Assembly (NCBI GenBank): GCA_017311315.1
Contig: CM029610.1
Location: 41,556,870-41,620,869, forward strand
DNA from: Dendrocalamus latiflorus
Taxonomy: Eukaryota > Streptophyta > Magnoliopsida > Poales > Poaceae
Direction: 5' to 3'
Length of the DNA stretch: 64,000 nucleotides
Positions 13,101 through 22,400 of this stretch are shown here, in pieces. Position 1 is the stretch's first letter; every line of letters starts with the position of its first letter. Both the position numbers and the translations under genes were made by a program. The notes under the pieces are model-generated. The model had not been told where the DNA came from. It ran no database searches and worked only from the letters and a program-made list of their open reading frames with translations.

Positions 13101-13797
13101 CTGTGCCAATTATTGTTTGCATTACTTGTCATTTAATTACTGTGTTGCGACCGTTGTTAGGTACTTTCTGAGATTTTCAAATCTTACGCTTGCTCTTTTC
13201 ATTCTCAGGTAAAAGGGCAGTGGAGTGATAACATCATGTATGGGTAAGAGCACTCGAGTTTTCAGCACCGTGATTGCCACTAGTTATGTTATTTTATTTA
13301 TTCCTCTTTTGATTAGAAGTGGACCAGTCCCATGTTCAAATATTTATTTCAGCTTCCGTTGGTTCTCTATTAAAGCACTTTTAAAGTTTTAATTCCTTAC
13401 GATTTCTATTGTTGCTTTTATTCTTTACTTTGGTGATGACGTTCTATAGTACTATCTCATATTGGTATATGAGGTGCTACAAGAGTAGAGGGATAAAAAA
13501 GATCAACTGTGTCTAATACGGACTGGAACAATACCCTTGTAAGCTTCATTAATCTCCTGAAATTTAGCTGTGACATCATTATCGCCCTTACACTTGTCTG
13601 GATGCCACTTCTGAACATATGAGGCAATGAAACACCAGTTGCAGTGAGTCAATCCATACTTCTTTGCGTAGAAAATTTATAGTATCAGATTGAAGAAAAA
13701 AAGTTGGGCAACAGCTTACCAAAGCTAATCTTCTATAACTCAATTTGATGGTGTCATCAGATGCATCGTAATCAACCTCCAGAACTCTGTAATAATC
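7179..13797 (-). CDS. J-domain (DnaJ/HSP40) co-chaperone, five coding exons seen, 5' exon missing
   Basis: J-domain proteins stimulate Hsp70 ATPase through the HPD motif. Minus-strand exons with GT-AG borders and matching phases: 13720-13797 (DYYRVLEVDYDASDD...), 13535-13610 (KWHPDKCKGDND...NEAYK), 7498-7571 (LSDPAKRLEYDF...), 7343-7413 (ILTCNGLGIDHSSK) and 7179-7212, which ends ARHLRELEPY and TGA at 7179-7181. Joined, they give one open frame with an intact HPD motif. Segments between exons are 109, 5963, 84 and 130 bp. The initiator Met must lie upstream of 13797; I could not place it with confidence, and a hAT element sits at 14774-16361 in that direction. The small size and lack of Gly/Phe or zinc regions suggest a type III (DNAJC-like) protein. 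Every visible exon is undamaged, so the gene may be functional despite the swollen intron. Confidence 0.82.
7879..8236. repeat. 28-bp tandem repeat, about 13 copies
   Basis: Successive copies of a 28-bp unit around ATCATTAAAGTTACCTGG. Copies are most regular at 7910-8110 and decay toward the right. It lies inside the large DnaJ intron. Confidence 0.85.
8838..9080 (+). repeat. Left copy of a 240-bp direct repeat
   Basis: Shares TAACGTACGGAGG, TACACTCTCGTTAC, TATAACCGGGTATGTGG, TGCTAAATAAC and GCTATCAGTG-like blocks, in the same order and orientation, with 12860-13100. Probably two parts of old retroelement sequence in the DnaJ intron. No coding content. Confidence 0.6.
9087..10270. repeat. 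LTR-like repeat with CCGGTACTTCCG motifs
   Basis: Starts TGTAAGATCGAGG, then CTAGAGGGGGGTGAATAGG, a motif I associate with grass LTR-retroelement ends. A TATA-like GTGTATTTATACC is at about 9769. From 9840 to 10250 short GC-rich motifs recur (GCGGTACTTCCG, CCGGAAGTTCCG), with CTTCCGTTTTCCGAGAGGCT twice. No coding frame is convincing. Family not established. Confidence 0.45.
10271..12857. repeat. Non-coding retroelement-like sequence
   Basis: No protein domain is seen. Motifs such as GACAGGTGGGCCCCAC near 10563, ATCTGGGCGGATTGG near 11461 and a final GGGTCTGACA at 12857 recall the non-coding body and LTR end of large non-autonomous grass retroelements. This is from memory and not verified. 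It lies within the DnaJ intron. Confidence 0.35.
12860..13100 (+). repeat. Right copy of the 240-bp direct repeat
   Basis: Diverged partner of 8838-9080, about 4.0 kb downstream in the same orientation. The flanks 12858-13530 otherwise hold no recognisable gene or element end. Confidence 0.6.
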
Positions 13798-14773
13798 CTG
13801 TCATAACAAATCAAGCCTATTAAATGAATATAATGGATAAGAGAGATTGAACTGGTGAGTGCAACTGCAACAACTATACGTCATGGGTTACGGCCACTTT
13901 TCCACATATGAATGGCACGAAAGTCCACAGCGCAGGTGAATTGTGGATAAATTGGACATACTAAGAGTGCCCATATGATAGTCCTCAATGCAGGTGAATT
14001 GTAGATCAACAAAGAGTGTTAAGGACCACTTATTAACACGGATTGACTAACAGTGCCCATATGATCCCATATGATAGTCCAGAATACAGGTAAGTGAAAG
14101 ATAAATAGGGCCAACTCACGTTAGTTAACAACCATAAGAGTTGTTTCAGCAAGACAGAAGAACTGACAAGCTCAACTCACGTTAGTTAAGAACCATACAT
14201 AAAAAAACTGATCAGTGCGCCTAGCAAAGAAAACAAGTGACCTTGCAAACCTAACCTTATGCAGCCATTGCTTGGTTAGTGACAGACTAGCTTTCAACAA
14301 TGGGGGAAAGGTGTTGCACTCATTTTGGCTGCTACATTTCTCATCGGCATTAGTTTTAAGTGTTTAACAGTGGACTGCAAGAATTTGTGCAAATATTGGG
14401 AAGAAAGATGAACCGAATGCCATCACACGTTACACATGCATGACTAGGGACAGCCGCGAAATCTGAATTTGGCCACTCGCCACAGTTGAGCGTGCCTAAG
14501 CTTCTAAAATCCGTTTTTCGACTTTTCTATAGTAACTAGTTTTTAAACGGAGTATCTTTTCAAGATGGAGTCTATTAGTTAATTGTAGTACATACTGTAC
14601 TGATTTCATTTATATCGATAAAAATCGCACGTGAGTTTCTGTTACTCTATGATCTCTCACACGAACAGTCCAAAAGTTACAAACCGCAGCCAAAAGTCAT
14701 AAACTTCAACCAACAAGAACATACCCTAAATTTGGGCACCGACCAAACAGCCCTGTGCTCTCCGCTAGCGAAG
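13798..14773. other. Upstream/intron sequence of the DnaJ gene
   Basis: No further J-domain exon is recognised. A motif with CCCATATGATAGTCC followed by a sequence like GCAGGTGAATTGT recurs at about 13960-14000 and 14050-14095, and AACTCACGTTAGTTAA occurs twice (about 14114 and 14175). Likely intron or 5' flank. Confidence 0.4.
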
Positions 14774-16361
14774 TAGGGGTGCAATCGGATCCGATACGGT
14801 CGGTAATTGCTCATCCTGTATCCTATACCATATTTTTTCTCGGAATCGGAGTCGGAGACGGATAGTGTCGGATACGAATACGAACACGGATAATATCGGT
14901 CACGGATACAGAACGAATACGGAGCGGATTCGATACGGTAACCATATTTCATCGGATAACACGCGAGAAGACAAATGTAAAACGACAAACGTATAGAATA
15001 CCACCAAGCAAATCCACACGGAACAATTAGTTTGTTCTAATATTCTGAAGAACTCAGGGTGAATTTCTATAGTTTAACTATTATTACCCAAATCATCTAG
15101 GTAATGAAATATATTGTTGAGCGGTTTAAATAGCAATACACAGGTTCGAGTATATACATAGATCCATTTTAATCAATTGACGCTTTTGGTTTATTTATGG
15201 GATCCTGAATATTTATTAATAGGATTCCACAAGTTTATACTACCAACAAGGTTAAATAGATATTTACTTAGAATATTTAATAATGTGAACGCCAATGTAT
15301 CGATTCAATCGATACTCGTCAACTTTTAATCTACTGCCCATCCTTAATTAATCATAACTATTGATTAGAGATATTTTGTATTTTAGCATGATTAGCATAA
15401 TAATACCAGGTACTTTAATCTACACTAGCTTAGTTAAAGTTAAATATTCATGTTGACAAATTTTTATTATGCGCGCTTCTCCTCTCTCTTCTTTCTCCCT
15501 CCCTTCTCTTCTTTCCGCCCGCTCCGTTTTTTTCTGCCTTCGGCCGACGCCTCTTATCCTTTTCCCCCATCTCCTCCTCCCGGTTCTCTCGCTCTCCCCC
15601 TCCACCGACTCGACGCCTCGTTTCCCCAGGCCGCGCCGCCGCGCCGGTCCCTCCGTGCCGCGCCGCTCGGCTCCTTCTCCCCTCTCGCCGCCTACCCCGT
15701 CTGCGTCGCGCCGCCTGCCCTGTCGGTGCCGCGCCGCAGTGCCTGTCGACGCCGGCTCCCCGTCCCCGGATCTCGGCTCCCTGTCGCCGGCTCTCCCTCT
15801 CTCTCTTCTACTACTCTCCTCGCCGTTCGCCGCCGCATGGTAAGATGCGGCCAGATCCGTGGCCTAGGGCCCGGATCTGGCGCCTCCTTCCCGAATCGGA
15901 CTCGATCTACTTATTTCGGTTTGCTACTTTTGGTTTGCTCTCACGGACTCACGGTTGCTTGAGGTGCTAGGCTGGGAGGTGGGTTGCCCCGGTCAGCCAC
16001 GGCCGGCTGGCCGCTGCCCGTACGCCGGGGAAGCACGCAGCCGGTTGTTAGGGTTTGGCTTTGCCGGTGTGAGCGCTGAGCGCAAGTGGGCCGGGCCGAT
16101 GGACAGACGGAGTCGAGTCACGGAGGTATTACCGGATAATACCGATTACACTTGTCGGATAGTACCGAATAAATTTCCGGATATTCTTGTATCCGACGGA
16201 AACTGCTCTCCCGATTCCGATACCGATTCCGAAAATTACTATCCGATTCCGACACCGTATCCGACAAAAAATGTCGGTTACCGAGATTTTTCCCCGAATC
16301 CTATCCGAAGCTATCCGGTCGGTCGGTCGGTCGGGAGGTATCCGATCCGATTGCACCCCTC
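14774..16361. mobile_element. Non-autonomous hAT element with 8-bp TSD
   Basis: The left end TAGGGGTGCAATCGGATCC and right end TATCCGATCCGATTGCACCC followed by CTC form terminal inverted repeats. They are flanked by the direct repeat TAGCGAAG (14766-14773 and 16362-16369). An 8-bp duplication with (T/C)AGGG-type ends is the hAT signature; a 9-bp reading CTAGCGAAG is also possible. Subterminal zones 14790-14960 and 16130-16350 are dense in GGATAC/TATCCG-type motifs, as expected for transposase-binding arrays. No transposase is present. The 15470-15950 interior is C+T-rich then GC-rich, unlike the AT-rich rest, with open frames but no recognised domain; it looks like a captured 5'-exon or promoter fragment. 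Confidence 0.75.
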
Positions 16362-16369
16362 TAGCGAAG

Positions 16370-17052
16370 TAGCGAGGCCGCAGCAGAGCAATACTTACAC
16401 TAGAGGCAATCAGCCAAAACTATTTGTGGGCATCACAGTACCGCACACTCAAAAAACAAAAAAAGTTTCCCCCAAAAAGGGAGGGGTGGGGGGAGTATAT
16501 CCGCCTTTCCTGTCACTATGCACTACGATTAGTCAGTTTCTCCAATAGTAGAAGGCACGGCCTCGCAGTCGCAGCACAACACTTTCTTTCTTCCAAGCAA
16601 GCGGCATCGAACCAAATCCAGAGTGGTCTACGCGGTAGAACTGGGGACATAGATCCATGAGCTGAAGCTAAAACACTCGATCTTTCGCTTAGCAGAAAAT
16701 AACCGGAGATCAAATCGGGATCGCGGTTATGTTGTGCCCAGGCTCCTCGCTTGCTCCGTCCATGCAGCGTAACAATTCATCACCCCCGGCCTCTCGTCGC
16801 CTCGACTGTTTTCCTTGTGTTTGCTGTGCGCGTTGGGGCTTCCGGATTCGGCTTTGGCGGATTTGGGACGGCCGAGGAAGGAATCGCTGTGTGGATCGCG
16901 AGACCGCGGTGGGTGCATGGGATGTCGGAGATTCGGCGGAGTTCTTGTCCGCTCACCAAATCTCCTCCTTATTTTCCTCTGTTTCCGTGCACGGTGAAAT
17001 GAAGGACCACCATATTTGGACATCAAGTCTCTCTATCTTTATATTACTTTTA
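16370..17052. other. Moderately GC-rich, no gene recognised
   Basis: Short open frames exist on both strands at 16727-17082, but no domain, splice structure or family is recognisable. Since the DnaJ gene is minus-strand and lacks its first exon, this could hold its 5' region, but I found no frame-compatible exon. Confidence 0.3.
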
Positions 17053-17326
17053 GGCTGTGATCATTTGAACTTCAGTTTCTGACTTCTGACTTATTTTTCA
17101 CTATGCATAAATTTCGTCTTTTTCTGAACTTTTGTCTTTTTGTTGAGCTTTTTTGCCGGTTCTTTTTTCTCCGTATGTGTTTGTATTATACGTAATGAGC
17201 TAACATATTTTTTAATTTTTTTAAATTTAATTATGCTAAATAAGCCTCTATCAGCTACAGTGTTTTTTCAGCCAGCTACAGTGCTTTTCAGCCATAAGCC
17301 ACAAAAAAACCCAAATGATCACCACC
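17053..17326. mobile_element. MITE copy B
   Basis: Shares its core with copy A at 6641. Terminal inverted repeats are clear: GGCTGTGATCATTTG at the left against CAAATGATCACCACC at the right. It has no coding capacity. TTA precedes and TAG follows, so a 3-bp TWA-type duplication is possible but imperfect. Confidence 0.65.
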
Positions 17327-17936
17327 TAGATACGTTTAAGTATAATAATATATAATATATTATGTAAACTCGTTAATATTCATTAATTCAAAAAGACATC
17401 AATTTAGAAAGAAAGTTATTGATTTATTATATTGGATCATTCATAGATAGAAAATCTTAATCATAAATAAAAAGTCTTAATCATGAAAATCATAAATAAA
17501 AAGTCTCAATCATGGAACCTAAACACCATGGTGCCCCTATTATTTATACTATATATAGAGAGGGGGAGCTTTTTTGTACTTTTAGGAGTACATACTTTCA
17601 CTTTTAATATACCATTTAAATGATTATTTTATATTTCTTTATCACTTTCAATATACTTAAATACTAATTCTAAGATACTCTAATACAATTTGGCTGAAAA
17701 TTTTTTATTAGAGTCCTTTATTTTTCATATATACAATTTTTCATTTATAAAAATAATACATACATAAATTATGCTATAAAAGTGAACTTTTATGAAATTT
17801 TTCATAAAACTCACTTTGGAGTATCTTATAATTATTATTAAAGTATACCGAAATAGATAAAAAAAAGTATAACAACGCTATGAAAATAATATATTAGAAA
17901 TAGAAGCACATACTCCTAGGAGTATAGAACCACACA
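17327..17936. other. AT-rich intergenic
   Basis: No gene. Short local duplications are present (AATCATAAATAAAAAGTC-type sequence at about 17459-17510). The motif AGGAGTACATACT near 17582 recurs inverted-like as CATACTCCTAGGAGTAT near 17909, so a degraded element may lie here. Confidence 0.35.
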
Positions 17937-18067
17937 AATGTATGTATGTATGTATGTATGTATGTATGTATGTATGTATGTATGTATGTATGTATGTATG
18001 TATGTATGTATGTATGTATGTATGTATGTATGTATGTATGTATGTATGTATGTATGTATGTATGTAT
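17937..18067. repeat. (ATGT)n microsatellite
   Basis: About 130 bp, roughly 32 perfect copies of the tetranucleotide. Uninterrupted, so probably length-polymorphic. Confidence 0.98.
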
Positions 18068-18117
18068 AACATGGTGTAACGTGAATGGTATTGGAGAGGC
18101 TTGGAGAAGCATTCCTG

Positions 18118-18290
18118 GTTTTGCTAAAACCCCCTGGAATTTCTAAAATTTTGGTGAGACCCTAGCCGAACCAGCATCCTCGGTTTTGTGATAACCCCCC
18201 GAGAATTTCGACATTTCGGCAAGATCACGGCCAAGCCAATGAACGGAGAGTTTTGCAAAACCCCCTAATATTTTCGAAATTTCAAAGAGA
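18118..18290. repeat. Three degenerate copies of a roughly 70-bp motif
   Basis: Each copy has TTTTG, a short spacer, AACCCCC, then an ATTTC-type run and a GAGACC/AAGATC end: near 18118, 18183 and 18251. Too diverged to define a family. Confidence 0.5.
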
Positions 18291-18320
18291 CCTTGTATGA
18301 ATCAACGAGAAGAGAGTTTA

Positions 18321-18565
18321 GGCCCTGCTTATTTTGATTTCTTCGTTGGGCTTTTAGCTTTTAGTTTCTAGTCTCTTAATTTCGTCTTTTTCTGGCTTTT
18401 TCTCGTATTCCTTTATATTGTCCGTGATGGGTTAATCTGTTTTTTTTTCTATTTTAAATTTAATTACGCCAAATACCACCATCAAATATAGTTTAAAATA
18501 AGCCAGCTATAGTACTAAATAGTGAAAAATAAACTATAAGCTAAAAAAGCCCAAATGAGTTGGGC
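18321..18565. mobile_element. MITE copy D
   Basis: The GGCCCTGCTTATTTTG left end and CCAAATGAGTTGGGC right end are imperfect inverted repeats. The interior has TTTCGTCTTTTTCTGGCTTT, TTTTAAATTTAATTACGCCA and AGCCAGCTATAG, diverged versions of the core in copies A and B. Confidence 0.55.
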
Positions 18566-19124
18566 TACATGTATTCTTCGCTGTTTTGCGGAATTACATT
18601 CAGATCCTGAACACTTATGGCCATTCGATCTCTTCAAAGGTATGGATCCGACCGTCCACCTGCGTCTACCAGACCCCATGCCCTAGCGCCCCCCATTCCC
18701 GTCATAGTCTCATAGACGGCTTTGCCTGCCTCCTCTCCCCTTCCACCGCGCCACCCACCTCCTCTCCCCTTCTTTCCCCGTGCTGCTCTTGTCACTGCCA
18801 CCGTCGCTGGCTCGCTCCTCTTAAGCTATCCTCCTCCCTCTCCCACACCGCTGCTCTGCTCACCGGTCGTACTCGCCTCCTCCTCGGTGTCCCCGCCTCC
18901 ACCGCTCCCTGTCTCGCCTCGCCTCCTTCCTGTCTCCTCCCACCCTGTCTCTATCAGTCCACATTATCTTCCAACAGAGGGTGGACAAACAAGAGACAAC
19001 AGTTCAGGTACATGATATACAACAAGCTGGTATCCCTTTTATGTACAGATCACACATGACAAGAACAATGCATGGTTTCCATCAAAAGGAAACGGCATGA
19101 TATCAAGCCGTTTATGCGAACCCA
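18566..19124. other. Pyrimidine-rich stretch, no gene
   Basis: Bases 18650-18960 are C/T-rich and give long open frames of low-complexity Pro/Ser/Leu. No domain or splice structure supports a gene. Confidence 0.4.
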
Positions 19125-19415
19125 CTATGCAGGTACAGCGAAGCTGGCTCAGTCCAGCGAGTTGGATCGACAACGAGGCACGGATCAGACTTCAACTCAC
19201 CCACCTGCAGAGTTCGGCAAAAGAATATATGAAAACCTAAAAGCAAAAGCTCAAGAAAACATGGAGTTAGGATAGGAAGATGCCGAACCTTTTCCTTGCA
19301 GCTGGGGCAGTAATGGTATTTGAGGCAGCCCATGGAAGGGCGCAAGAAGCTGACGCCCATCATGAAGATTGAAGGGCATCATGCAAGCCACAGCAGATGC
19401 AAGACCTGGCTTCGA
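19125..19415 (-). pseudogene. LITAF-domain (GILP-like) gene fragment, frameshifted
   Basis: LITAF-domain proteins are small zinc-binding, membrane-associated proteins; the plant GILP type interacts with LSD1. Two minus-strand exons remain. 19289-19415 encodes SKPGLASAVACMMPF and then, in another frame, MMGVSFLRPSMGCLKYHYC plus PSCKEK, carrying the hydrophobic segment and the second CxxC pair. An intron 19205-19288 (GT...CTGCAG) follows. The exon at 19204-19125 reads VGELKSDPCLVVDPTRWTEP, and in a shifted frame SFAVPA and stop (19125-19127). SDPCLV.DPTRWTEPSFA is the tail I recall for GILP. At least two small indels break the frame and the N-terminal exons with the first CxxC are absent, so this is a pseudogene. 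Confidence 0.72.
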
Positions 19416-22400
19416 CTTGTTTCAAGGAATAGTAGGTATCAACGTTTTTCTTTTAGTTATGAAGTTTCACCGATGTCCACTGGCCCCAAGGTGTGGCATA
19501 GGTAATCAAAATGTCCAATGCGAAAACTACTTACTAACTTAAAAGAATGCATGAAGACCCCAAGTTTGATATTAATAATGGGGTTCAGGTTTAGCCAGGG
19601 CATGCTAATTCATTTCAATATCAGGAAAAAAAATACCCACAGGAAATGCGCTATTCATGTCAAACCTTGCGTTACTAACTTCAGCATACGAAAATATAAG
19701 TGTGTTACTCAGCAATCAAAATATACAAGTGGGATAGACAGGCCAAACTGACTACGGCTACATGATTGCAGGTTCACAAACATATAACACTTGACAAATA
19801 GCTCTCCCAAGTCCCAACCATACAGAGTTAACTGACACCAAGCCAATATTCAGCTGGCCCTTTGATCTTTTCAAAGCTCAATTCAAATCTAGCTATTTTT
19901 TCTCGTGATGGATATAGGATAACGGGGGAGGTGGTGATGTGGATACGACCCGGACGCCTGTACTTTCGCGTCGCGGAGGCTTCTGTTCCGAGACTGGAAG
20001 AGTAGTCGGCCTTATTTTGACATTATTTTTAATTTATGGTTTATGGTTTTTTTCGAACAAATAAACAAGGTGTATTCTTTATCTTTTTTTCAAATAATTT
20101 ATCAAAATAGATTTTTTAAAGCAGTTTATCAATTAATCAGTGTTCGATTCATCATGCTCACGCTAAGTCTAAAAGTCACCGGCGTAGTCATAATCTATCA
20201 GTGTAGCTGAAAAAGAATCTACCCGTTATGTGGGCTAGTTGCTGCAGGCCTAGGCTAGGGAAATTTTTACATGGGCCGTTATATGGACAATTGGGCCGAT
20301 CTATCTGATTCGCCCGAGCACATTTTTTCCCCACTTCAGATTACAGCAGCTTCTCTGGGTCAGCTTCATCCATACATGGCGCATGTTTCATTATATAGTC
20401 ACCGAAAAGCGAAAGATAGCAAAGGAACACATAAAAGAACGCGAAATTGCGATTTCCAGATTGGGATCCATCACCACTCAACGAAGGACAACGCACTTAG
20501 TAATAGAAAGTGGCTGAAACTTATCAGACTGAGTTTTACACTCGCACTCTGCAGTATATTCTGTCGGTTGACTTTGATTGTCGTTTACAGCATTACAGGG
20601 TGTATCGCAGAGGGAGCATCGCTATGCCCCAACAGTCAGTAGTGTCGAAAGAAAACAAAATGTTTCGAGTATCACATCTCATAAAAGATTATCCTAAGCA
20701 AGCTATAAGCCTATGCAAAAAAAAAAAGACAATAAATGAAAATTTCTGCAAAACAAGCATCCAGAGTTGTCAGACCCTGGATTTGCAACATGAAACCCTA
20801 TGTGAGTTTACCGCAGAGGGAGTTTTACCGTACTATTCTATAGATCAGTAACTAGTTCACATAGATATATTGTTGAATCACAACAGACATCACATTGAAC
20901 TATATCAGACATTAATATTACATAATAAAGTTTAAATTACCCATATCAGGTTAAGTTTTATATAGCGGACCGATCAGGCTAACTATTACATTACAGAGAA
21001 CCAAAAGCGAAAGCAACGGTGAGGCCAATACATTGCCATAAGTAAGCAACTAAGAGTAAAACATGTACTACAAACTACTATCCAAGGTTGGATAATAGAT
21101 GTGCACATAATCACCATCAAAATATGTCGAGCAAAGGTAGGGACAAGAGACTGGTAGAGAATGGCCTATATTCCACCATCTTCTCCGTCTGGTCTAGACG
21201 CAATGTAGTAGACGTAAGGATCTTGATTCGAAGGTCCTAAGTTATTTAGTGAGCAAGGGTGAGCACAACACAACCGTGCTCCGTGAGCCAACACACAGAA
21301 TGCAAATATTATAGATGTAAGGCTTAACAAAAAGAAACTCCTATTATTTTATTTGTGAAATGCTAAAGATAAATTACAGTAATTAAAATTCCTGAGACTT
21401 AGCATTTTAATTGAACCATGTTTGTAAAGAGTGTGAAAGTATGCAGTAGTAATAATAGTGCAGGTTGCATCCACCTGTTACATAGTTCCATCTACCGTAT
21501 GTTATTTTATTACTAGGGTTCCATCCACCTATTATACTCATTAGGTTCTATCCAACCAGGTGAAACTAAATTTAGAGTTCTATCCATTCGTCATGTTTTT
21601 CATCCCAACCACAAAGATTCTTTTATAAATAGACACTAACTAGAGTAAATTTCCACACTCGCCTTTGACCATGGGCATGGCTATTCAAATAATTTTCATT
21701 CTGCAGAGGTCGCATACTTTATCCATAAGAGATTCCTAACTTATTCTGCCACCACTCTACCATTGGCGTGAAACTCAGATGGTCATCGTAAGGCCTTTAC
21801 AATGAACCTTTCCAACGTGGCTACATCCACTAAAGTTTTCATCATCGTGGGGTTCTATCCATCTACTTCGAAAGCCCCCTATTATGCCATATGTGAAGGC
21901 TTCTATCTGGTACTCTTGCCCGTATTCCACCTGATGGCGTAACCAATGCTGAGTCGATGCAAATTAATTGGACAGGTCATACCCATTATAGATTTATGAT
22001 TGCACTATTTCACTTAAGGAGGTCATCGCAAGATTCAGTTATTAAGACTACTAGGACGATTCTGCCATATACCAAACTCTCGTGCTCTATCTGCACCCAT
22101 TTGACTTACCATCTGCCTAGGCATGAAGAAGTTTAGAGTTTTGGATTACCAAATACCTTCTATAGTTCAACATGCCAGTCATTTACTCCAATTGCTGCGC
22201 AAAACCAAGTTTTTATGTTTAAAATGATGTTAGGGCAAATTCATGCCTACATGTAGTTAAGCAAGCCCAAGTATGGCACTTAGATATGGACTTATCAACT
22301 AGTATATATACCATTATTTTTAGGGCGATAAGGATTTATGTCCAAAGCTAAGGAGTGAGTGCAATAATGGAATTACAAATAGAGAATTAACTACAAACAA

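Noticed and set aside
15450..15962. 170-codon frame inside the hAT element
   Set aside because: Low-complexity Pro/Ser/Arg from C/T- and GC-rich sequence, two overlapping frames equally open, no recognised domain. Kept only as possible captured sequence.
17878..18146. Open frames of repeated HTYI or MYVC residues
   Set aside because: Pure translation of the (ATGT)n microsatellite.
18586..19059. 157-codon plus-strand frame
   Set aside because: C/T-rich low-complexity sequence; no domain or homologue recognised.
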